From assembly GCA_001805125.1 (NCBI GenBank), contig MHEF01000063.1, positions 1 through 5,364 of the forward strand: 5,364 nucleotides of DNA, in the 5' to 3' direction. Of the stretch, positions 1 through 4,558 are shown piece after piece. Numbering within the stretch: the first letter of the stretch is position 1; the number at the start of each line of letters is the position of its first letter. The stretch is from Nitrospirae bacterium RBG_13_39_12. Its GTDB lineage: Bacteria; Nitrospirota; Thermodesulfovibrionia; Thermodesulfovibrionales; SM23-35. The notes beneath the pieces are model-generated. The model saw only the letters and a program-made list of their open reading frames with translations. It was not told the DNA's origin and ran no database searches. Both the position numbers and the translations under genes were made by a program.

Positions 1-824
1 ATATAGAAGGAGACGAGGAACATCAGCAAAAAGTAAATGAAAAGTGGGATTGCCACCTTTATCACATCAAATGGCAGTCGAACTATATATTGACCCTTTA
101 AAGAAAACATGACAATGATGGTAAAGAGCAGAGCGATCAAAGTGACAGGACTGATTTTCGGGATGAACGCTTCTTCATACCACATGCTTCCTTTTATTTT
201 TATCAGGCTAAAGCGGGTTATTATTCCCGCTATGAACGGGATCCCCAAATATATAAATACACTCTTCGCAATTTGCGCAATGGTAATGTTCACAACAGCG
301 CCTTTTAATCCAAACAAAGGAAGGAGCACTGTTATAAAGACATAGGCATATAGGGAATAGAAAAGGACCTGAAATATAGAATTAAAAGCTACAAGTCCGG
401 CAGCATATTCTCTATCGCCACATGCAAGGTCATTCCATACAATTACCATGGCGATACAGCGTGCAAGTCCAATCATTATTAATCCCATCATGTATTCCGG
501 ATATTTTCCAAGAAAAACAACAGCAAGAAGAAACATCAAAATGGGTCCCACGATCCAGTTTTGCACAAGAGAAAGGCTTAGCACCCTCACATTCCTGAAA
601 ACCTCTCCGAGTTGTTCATATTTAACTTTTGCGAGGGGAGGATACATCATAAGGATCAACCCGATGGCAATCGGGATATTGGTTGTTCCGACCTGGAAGA
701 TATTCCAGAAATCAGTGATTTGAGGATATAGATATCCTGAAACAACACCAACAGCCATTGCCAGAAATATCCACAGCGTGAGAAAACGATCGAGGAATGA
801 TAGCTTCTTTGATACCTCAGCCAT
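1..824 (-). CDS. acr3: Acr3 family arsenite efflux permease (3' end outside window)
   Basis: Integral membrane carrier that exports arsenite, the product of the ArsC encoded just upstream. I translated it by hand: 274 codons from ATG at 824 to the window edge, no stop. It begins MAEVSKKLSFLDRFLTLWIF, a typical Acr3 N-terminus, which supports this start. Hydrophobic helices alternate with short loops throughout. The signature helix reads GLARCIAMVIVWNDLACGD (residues 119-137). Cys123 matches the conserved cysteine that family knowledge ties to As(III) transport. The other functionally important acidic residue, in the late GNNFE-type helix, lies beyond the window. The usual family length is about 350 residues, so roughly 70-80 are missing. 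The ATG overlaps the last 8 bases of arsC (ATGGCTGA), and only a weak AGGAC lies upstream, so translation is probably coupled to arsC. This is the Acr3 family, not the E. coli ArsB antiporter family. Confidence 0.95.
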   Translation of the reverse strand, partial: MAEVSKKLSFLDRFLTLWIFLAMAVGVVSGYLYPQITDFWNIFQVGTTNIPIAIGLILMMYPPLAKVKYEQLGEVFRNVRVLSLSLVQNWIVGPILMFLLAVVFLGKYPEYMMGLIMIGLARCIAMVIVWNDLACGDREYAAGLVAFNSIFQVLFYSLYAYVFITVLLPLFGLKGAVVNITIAQIAKSVFIYLGIPFIAGIITRFSLIKIKGSMWYEEAFIPKISPVTLIALLFTIIVMFSLKGQYIVRLPFDVIKVAIPLFIYFLLMFLVSFY

Positions 825-1236
825 TACGAACGTCCTGAATAAAGTTCTTTACTCTTTGTTCTATTTCATCCCTTACTCTTCTGAACTCCTTCATTATCTC
901 ATCTTCAGTTCCTTCAGCCTCCGCCGGATCTTTAAGCGGCCAGTGAATATGCTTGATTTCAGGAGGAGTCCACGGGCAGGACTCTGCAGCATTGTCACAG
1001 AGGGCTATGACGACATCCATCTTCTGCAGTAGATCCGGGTCTATCGGTTTCGATTCATGGTGTGAGATATCAATCCCGATTTCTCTCATCACTGCGATTG
1101 CTTTTTCATTAACCCCCTTCGGATTAAGACCAGCACTGTAAGCCTCAATAACACCCCTGCCGCGTTCTCTTGCAAAACCCTCTGCCATTTGTGAACGACA
1201 TGAATTTCCCGTACATAGAAACATTACCCTGATCAT
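817..1236 (-). CDS. arsC: Thioredoxin-coupled arsenate reductase ArsC (LMW-PTP fold)
   Basis: Cytosolic enzyme reducing arsenate to arsenite. The 139 residues match the low-molecular-weight phosphatase-type family (about 130-140 aa). The P-loop CX5R is residues 8-14 (CTGNSCR). Two resolving cysteines, Cys80 and Cys87 in ALCDNAAESCPW, have the same seven-residue spacing as the Cys82/Cys89 pair of Bacillus subtilis ArsC. Asp103 in the LKDPAEAEG loop fits the general acid. The triple cysteine relay makes this a thioredoxin-dependent reductase rather than the glutaredoxin-dependent E. coli plasmid type. The start is ATG at 1236, with GGGAGGT at 1241-1247 across the arsR stop, three bases downstream of that stop. 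The CPNC protein at 1631-1873 is a possible electron donor, but the cell's general thioredoxin is more likely. Confidence 0.96.
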   Translation of the reverse strand: MIRVMFLCTGNSCRSQMAEGFARERGRGVIEAYSAGLNPKGVNEKAIAVMREIGIDISHHESKPIDPDLLQKMDVVIALCDNAAESCPWTPPEIKHIHWPLKDPAEAEGTEDEIMKEFRRVRDEIEQRVKNFIQDVRNG

Positions 1237-1239
1237 TCA

Positions 1240-1617
1240 TTACCTCCCGCAGCAGCTTTTTCTATCCCCGAGCTGAACAACATTTGATTTTTGTTTTTTA
1301 CCCTGCAAGAATTCTTTAAGCCTTTCCCTGTCTTCTTTTAATGATTCGTCTTTAATCCTCTCAAATGCTGAAAGGAGTAAAAATCTCCTGAACATATCCG
1401 AATCTTCGATACTGTAATGAATCCATTTGCCCTGTTTCCTGTCTTTAATCAGCCCGGCATCTTTGAGCGTGCTTAGATGAAAAGATACTTTTGGTTGTAT
1501 CATGTCAAGAGAAGCGACTATATCGCATACGCACAACTCACCATGTTCGAGGAGTTTCAGTATTCTTAAACGTGTTTTGTCTGATAACGCCTTAAAGACG
1601 TTCAATATGTCGTTCAT
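1240..1617 (-). CDS. arsR: ArsR/SmtB family arsenical-responsive repressor
   Basis: Homodimeric winged-helix repressor that is released from DNA by As(III) or Sb(III). The 125 residues are typical in length. The N-terminal helices carry LSDKTRLRILKLL (11-23). The metal motif ELCVCDI supplies Cys29 and Cys31. The recognition helix region is QPKVSFHLSTLKDAGLI (41-57), followed by the beta wing KDRKQGKWIHYSI (58-70). The third cysteine of the E. coli-type ELCVCDLC motif is absent. Instead the C-terminus ends SCCGR, with Cys122 and Cys123, which might complete the thiolate site. The start is ATG at 1617 with AAGGAGG at 1624-1630, in the 13-base gap after the CPNC gene. The gene sits mid-operon, so it is transcribed from the promoter before the permease. 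Its likely target is the 20-bp palindrome at 2838-2857, which would give autoregulation. Confidence 0.95.
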   Translation of the reverse strand: MNDILNVFKALSDKTRLRILKLLEHGELCVCDIVASLDMIQPKVSFHLSTLKDAGLIKDRKQGKWIHYSIEDSDMFRRFLLLSAFERIKDESLKEDRERLKEFLQGKKQKSNVVQLGDRKSCCGR

Positions 1618-1630
1618 ATTAATCCTCCTT

Positions 1631-1873
1631 TCAATCGCTTTCCTGCTGTATCAGTTCTTTTACCTTCTCAAGATTTGGTAACGGTTTCCCTGAATGTTTG
1701 AGTTTTCCGTTAACCACAAGACCAGGAGTTGACATGGTGTATTTCATAATCTCCACAATGTCTTTAACCTTCTCGACATTTGCGTTAATCCCGAGTTGCT
1801 CGACAGCTTTTCTGGTAAGCTCCTCCATCTTCTGACAGTTTGGGCAACCTGGACCTAAAACCTTAATTTCCAC
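1631..1873 (-). CDS. Small thioredoxin-fold redox protein with CPNC motif
   Basis: An 80-residue soluble protein of the short thioredoxin/glutaredoxin-like family often annotated as redox-active disulfide protein 2. The active site GPGCPNCQKM gives Cys10 and Cys13 in a CXXC right after the first beta strand. The cis-proline is Pro50 in MSTPGLVVNGK, followed by the usual beta hairpin. It has no signal peptide, so it is cytosolic. The start codon is GTG at 1873. AGGAGGT at 1881-1887, seven bases upstream and overlapping the permease stop codon, supports it. This family is commonly encoded beside DUF318-type permeases, as here. Its role is inferred: passing a thiol-bound metalloid to the permease, keeping permease or ArsR cysteines reduced, or supplying electrons to ArsC. 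The sequence does not decide among these. Confidence 0.88.
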   Translation of the reverse strand: MEIKVLGPGCPNCQKMEELTRKAVEQLGINANVEKVKDIVEIMKYTMSTPGLVVNGKLKHSGKPLPNLEKVKELIQQESD

Positions 1874-1885
1874 TTAAAAAACCTC

Positions 1886-2836
1886 CTATAAAATCGCATT
1901 AAACAGATAGCCAACGGCTATTATGGTCACAGTCATTATTCCGACAAATACCCCGAGCAAAGGAACCTTTAAGACCTTTCGCAAGATTATCATCTCAGGA
2001 AGTGACAATGCAGTAACTGCCATCATGAAGGCAAGTACAGTCCCCATGCTTAATCCTTTTTCCATCAATGCGTATACAATAGGGATGACTCCTGCAGCAT
2101 TTGAGTAAAGAGGTACGCCAATCAATACTGCTGCCGGCACTGCAAAGACATTCCCTTTGCCTGCATAATGTGTAAGAAAGTCCTGAGGTACATACCCGTG
2201 TATGAATCCACCGATGCCAATGGCTATGACAATAAAGAGCCATACCCTTTTCAAGATATCAAGAGTATTCATTTTTGCATACTGAAGGCGGTCTTTAAAC
2301 GTCTGTTTAATTATTTCATATTCATGCCCATTGTGAAATTTATAAACATATTCCTCAACCCATTTCTCAAGTTTAAGTTTCCCGATAACAAGACCTCCAA
2401 ATATAGCAACTAAAAGACCTGCTCCTATATAAATTGCGGTTACTTTCCAACCAAAAAGCCCGAATAGCAACACTACAGCCACCTCGTTGATCATCGGAGA
2501 AGAGATGAGAAACGAAAAAGTTACTCCAAGTGGCACTCCTGCCTCTACAAATCCGATAAAAAGCGGAACTGCTGAGCATGAGCAGAAAGGAGTAACTATG
2601 CCGAGCAGAGCTGCAAGGATATTACCTATAAATTCTTTTTTATGTGATAAAATTCGTTTTGTCTTTTCAGGAGGGAAAAAACTTCTGATTAGAGAAATTA
2701 CAAAGATTATTACTGTCAGAAGAAAAAATATCTTAATTGTCTCATAAATAAAGAATTCAAGGACATCTCCAAGGCGTGAACCATATTCTAAATTTATGAT
2801 ATTATACGTAATATAATCCGCAAAATCCTTTAACAT
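1886..2836 (-). CDS. ArsP/YraQ-type permease (DUF318, UPF0718)
   Basis: Integral membrane permease of 316 residues, the usual length. About eight hydrophobic segments are visible, near residues 33-50, 70-95, 105-127, 131-151, 198-215, 230-250, 262-283 and 292-314. They form two halves separated by a charged cytoplasmic stretch (about 152-196). The first half has the family signature TPFCSCSAVPLFIGF followed by SFLISSPMINE, with Cys85 and Cys87. The second half has the matching VPLYSNAAGVIPI and ALSLPEMIIL. Characterised ArsP members export trivalent organoarsenicals, but most of this superfamily has no known substrate, so arsP is not assigned as a symbol. It is the first gene of the ars operon, 12 bases before the CPNC gene. 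The start is ATG at 2836; the next in-frame Met is residue 115, too late. No good Shine-Dalgarno precedes it, and the promoter is unusually close. Confidence 0.9.
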   Translation of the reverse strand: MLKDFADYITYNIINLEYGSRLGDVLEFFIYETIKIFFLLTVIIFVISLIRSFFPPEKTKRILSHKKEFIGNILAALLGIVTPFCSCSAVPLFIGFVEAGVPLGVTFSFLISSPMINEVAVVLLFGLFGWKVTAIYIGAGLLVAIFGGLVIGKLKLEKWVEEYVYKFHNGHEYEIIKQTFKDRLQYAKMNTLDILKRVWLFIVIAIGIGGFIHGYVPQDFLTHYAGKGNVFAVPAAVLIGVPLYSNAAGVIPIVYALMEKGLSMGTVLAFMMAVTALSLPEMIILRKVLKVPLLGVFVGIMTVTIIAVGYLFNAIL

Positions 2837-2875
2837 CTTTGTTTATATATAAACAAAATTTTATATATATGTCAA
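2837..2875 (-). promoter_or_regulatory. Sigma70-like promoter of the ars operon
   Basis: On the minus strand a perfect TTGACA lies at 2875-2870. After 17 bases comes TTATAT (2852-2847), or TATATA with an 18-base spacer. It is the only convincing promoter before the five-gene minus-strand operon. The -10 ends ten bases before the permease ATG, so the expected transcript start near 2840 leaves only a few leader bases. The AT-rich surroundings allow other -10 registers, including a TATAAA inside the spacer, but the -35 box that one would need is poor. Confidence 0.7.
2838..2857. promoter_or_regulatory. 20-bp perfect palindrome, probable ArsR operator
   Basis: TTTGTTTATATATAAACAAA reads identically on both strands, with no mismatch and no spacer; the flanking bases (C at 2837, A at 2858) break the symmetry. 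It covers the candidate -10 box and the predicted transcription start of the ars operon. Bound protein there would block RNA polymerase. ArsR/SmtB dimers typically bind AT-rich imperfect palindromes of about this size over promoters, and arsR is in the operon itself. The assignment to ArsR is inferred from position and symmetry. Confidence 0.65.
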
Positions 2876-2922
2876 TACCACAAGATAAAATAATTGAATC
2901 TATTGTTACCTGTAGCCTTGCT

Positions 2923-3033
2923 ATACGGTGTGTTCTTTTCCTGCACAAGTTTCCGTTCCTGAAGAAACCTCTAAACTCAGGCAGTACGTTAAAAGATTCT
3001 CGTGACAAAATTCCCGTATTTTACCCACTTCAT
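2923..3033 (-). pseudogene. Possible frame-broken N-terminal remnant of a tyrosine recombinase
   Basis: One minus-strand frame gives MKWVKYGNFVTRIF from ATG at 3033, then a stop. The next frame continues NVLPEFRGF (2990-2964). The first frame resumes with LQERKLVQEKNTPY (2967 to 2923). Joined, they resemble the opening SAM-like domain of phage-integrase/integron-integrase type tyrosine recombinases, whose N-termini often read like LPEFxxFLxxRKLVxEKxxPFY. The expected aromatic/WV continuation is replaced by SKATGNN, and the catalytic domain is absent. Two compensating small indels plus a large 3' deletion would explain it. The identification rests on remembered family style over about 35 residues, so it is tentative. 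Confidence 0.35.
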
Positions 3034-3137
3034 TTTTTGTACGTATTACCATTAAAAACCTAATCTATTCTTTCAAATTATCTTATTCATTAATATGTTT
3101 TTTGCTTCTAATATCCGATTTTGTATGGTGTAGTTCT

Positions 3138-3164
3138 AAAAAAAGCCCGTTGGGTGGCAACTGG
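3138..3164 (-). terminator. Candidate rho-independent terminator (minus strand)
   Basis: On the minus strand a hairpin with stem GTTG/CAAC (3161-3158 with 3152-3149), loop CCACC, and two further C-G pairs beyond one mismatch, is followed by GGGC and seven T residues (3144-3138). The stem is short, so strength is doubtful. No minus-strand gene lies to its right in this window; it would terminate transcription entering the ars promoter region from the right. Confidence 0.3.
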
Positions 3165-3253
3165 ACCCTATACCGAGGGCACGAATTGGTCAGCCAACTC
3201 CACATCGTGATGGTAGAGCGATATTATTCGCATCGTCAAAGAGGAGGTAGTGA

Positions 3254-3961
3254 ATGAACCAGATACTTATTGGCAAGGGCGAAAAGCCTGTTCAATTACT
3301 CGCCAAGTACGGTAACCGCCATGGCCTGATTGCTGGGGCTACCGGTACCGGCAAGACTATTTCTCTTATGGTATTGGCAGAGGGCTTTTCACGTATAGGC
3401 GTGCCGGTATTCATGGCTGACGTAAAAGGCGATGTAGCTGGTATGGCGCTGGCTGGTATCACCAACGAGAAGATCCAACAGCGTGTTGCCCAAATCGGTA
3501 TTGAGGGTTACGCCAATGAGGCGAACCCGGTATTGTTCTGGGACGTGTTCGGCAAGGCTGGTCATCCGGTACGCACCACGATCAGCGAAATCGGCCCGAG
3601 TCTGCTTGGCCGTATCCTCGAGATTAACGATACCCAGGTTGGGATGCTTGAGATCGCCTTCAAGTTGGCGGACGACCAGGGCCTGCTATTGCTGGACCTC
3701 GACGACCTGCGCGCTTTGCTCGGTTTCCTTGCGGACAACCGCAAGGAGATATCAACGCAATACGGCCCGGTAAGCACACAGTCAGTGGCCGCCGTCCAAC
3801 GTGCTCTGTTGTCGCTTGAGCGGGAAGGCGGTGAAATCTTTTTCGGAGAGCCCTCTCTGGAACTTAACGACTTGCTGCGGATCGACCTCAGCGGCCGCGG
3901 TATAGTTAACATACTCGTCGCAGACCAACTCATCCTGCAGATATCTCTTGACTCACCCTGA
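3254..3961 (+). pseudogene. Truncated HerA-like ATPase (DUF853, YjgR type)
   Basis: The 235-residue frame begins with an intact N-terminus like YjgR/DUF853 proteins, which are HerA-FtsK-like ATPases of about 500 residues with poorly defined cellular roles. Walker A GATGTGKT is at residues 28-35, followed by the family segment FSRIGVPVFMADVKGD (about 45-60) and later LSGRGIVNILVADQLILQ. Homology then stops and six unrelated residues (ISLDSP) precede a TGA. The family normally continues SPRLYATFLLW and later has the Walker B FFFDEAH block; both are missing, so ATP hydrolysis is not expected. The start is ATG at 3254 with GAGGAGGT at 3241-3248. The gene is GC-richer than its neighbours (38 of 60 bases at 3541-3600 versus 26 of 60 at 4021-4080), which suggests transfer from another lineage followed by 3' deletion. 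Expression of a stable short form cannot be excluded. Confidence 0.85.
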
Positions 3962-3975
3962 AAATTGACCTAAAA

Positions 3976-4003
3976 TTCACTAAACGAAAAATGTAAGTAT
4001 ATT
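3976..4003 (+). promoter_or_regulatory. Candidate promoter for the SpoIIAA-like gene
   Basis: TTCACT (3976-3981), a 16-base spacer and TATATT (3998-4003) make a fair sigma70-like promoter in the AT-rich 60 bases before the gene. A TTGACC at 3965-3970 is a second possible -35, but no good -10 lies at the right distance from it. The predicted transcript start near 4010 would place the ribosome binding site at the very 5' end. Confidence 0.35.
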
Positions 4004-4021
4004 TTTCAGAGGAGGAGATTT

Positions 4022-4381
4022 GTGCCTTACGACATGAGTGTTAACCTGGAAGAGGGTTACATTCTTGTTCATCTTTACGGAGAATTGACAAAAGCAGATA
4101 TCGATTCAGCTTTGGAGAAGATACTGATTATCCGCAGGGAACAGAAGGTAAACAACATTCTATGCAACCAACATCAGTTACAGGTGCCCCCAGGTAACAT
4201 GACTGTCTTTGATACAGCCAGGCGTTTTGCCGGAGGACCGTTTGTCGGAATGAAATTGGCGATAGTCAGAGAAAGCATACCGGAGGGTATGCACTTTTTC
4301 GAAACAGTAGCTACGAACCGGGCCGGAATTGTCAAAGTTTTTGACGACGATGAAGAAGCAAAGAAATGGCTGTCTCTATGA
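4022..4381 (+). CDS. SpoIIAA-like (STAS/SEC14-type) small protein
   Basis: A 119-residue soluble protein, no signal peptide or membrane helix. The pattern fits the SpoIIAA-like/STAS-related fold: an opening beta hairpin (about 5-19, VNLEEGYILVHLYG), GELTKADIDSALEKILIIRRE as helix 1, a strand near VNNILCNQ, an amphipathic helix FDTARRFA, a strand MKLAIVRE, and a final VFDDDEEAKKWL strand-helix ending typical of the family. No phosphorylatable-serine signature of true anti-sigma antagonists is obvious, so a sigma-regulatory role should not be assumed. The start is GTG at 4022, five bases after AGGAGGAG at 4010-4017; an in-frame ATG four codons later is less well placed. It stands alone, 60 bases after the truncated ATPase and 163 before nfo. 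Function unknown. Confidence 0.75.
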   Translation: MPYDMSVNLEEGYILVHLYGELTKADIDSALEKILIIRREQKVNNILCNQHQLQVPPGNMTVFDTARRFAGGPFVGMKLAIVRESIPEGMHFFETVATNRAGIVKVFDDDEEAKKWLSL

Positions 4382-4504
4382 AAGTGCATTGCTTCACAAC
4401 AATCCTATCGTGAACGCCCTCTTTCACAGAACCTGCTGATTCTGGACATAATCTGAAGATATAAAAATAGAAAAGTATGTTTTAATAAGATTTCCTGGAT
4501 GACC

Positions 4505-4534
4505 TTGCCTAATCTGATCCATATTTTCTATTAT
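4505..4534 (+). promoter_or_regulatory. Candidate promoter of nfo, very close to the start codon
   Basis: TTGCCT (4505-4510), an 18-base spacer and TATTAT (4529-4534) match the sigma70 pattern at four and five of six positions. The -10 ends ten bases before the nfo ATG, so the transcript would start around 4541 and carry almost no leader. No purine-rich ribosome binding site lies before the ATG, which agrees with that reading. Confidence 0.4.
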
Positions 4535-4558
4535 CCCCTTTAATATGCGCAGATTAGG
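4508..4558. repeat. 9-bp inverted repeat flanking the nfo start
   Basis: CCTAATCTG at 4508-4516 is exactly complementary to CAGATTAGG at 4550-4558, with 33 bases between. The left arm overlaps the candidate -35 box and the right arm covers codons 2-5 of nfo. The arm centres are 42 bp apart, about four helical turns. A protein-binding pair or an RNA hairpin are both possible; chance is not excluded. Confidence 0.4.

Larger units (their letters stand above)
2876..3253. other. Intergenic patchwork between ars operon and HerA-like gene
   Basis: This 378-base stretch has no intact gene. From 2876 to about 3140 it is AT-rich (20 G/C in the 60 bases 2881-2940) and contains what looks like a broken recombinase fragment on the minus strand. 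An A-tract at 3138-3144 marks a sharp change to GC-richer DNA that continues into the truncated ATPase gene. The 3145-3253 segment has short inverted repeats and ends with the strong ribosome binding site GAGGAGGT at 3241-3248. A frame open through 3140-3247 has no start codon and no recognisable protein. I see no clear plus-strand promoter. Confidence 0.6.

Noticed and set aside
2860..2870. Alternative -10 (TATAAA) inside the spacer of the ars promoter, giving a longer leader.
   Set aside because: The matching -35 would be TTATCT, much poorer than the exact TTGACA, and the palindrome would then lie downstream of the start; kept only as a less likely option.
2839..3063. A 74-codon plus-strand frame and a 68-codon minus-strand frame (2802-3008) across the intergenic region.
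   Set aside because: Neither has a ribosome binding site or recognisable similarity along its length. The plus frame starts inside the operator, and the minus frame runs into the permease start in another frame.
3145..3200. Integron attC site: GTTGGGT at 3149-3155 and AGCCAAC at 3192-3198 form an inverted pair.
   Set aside because: A true attC has RYYYAAC first and GTTRRRY last. Here the order is reversed on both strands, the second heptamer has a mismatch, and no L-box pair was found.
3140..3250. Open frames upstream of the ATPase gene, such as one ending SSKRR just at the ribosome binding site.
   Set aside because: They have no start codon or no family resemblance, and open frames of about 35 codons are expected by chance in GC-richer DNA.
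3562..3933. Long minus-strand and alternate plus-strand frames inside the ATPase gene.
   Set aside because: Their composition (serine- and arginine-rich, no family pattern) is typical of antisense shadows of a GC-richer gene.
4379..4428. Terminator after the SpoIIAA-like gene: GTGAA/TTCAC and TGAAAG/CTTTCA pairings.
   Set aside because: The stems are five or six pairs with long loops and no T-tract follows, so termination is not supported.
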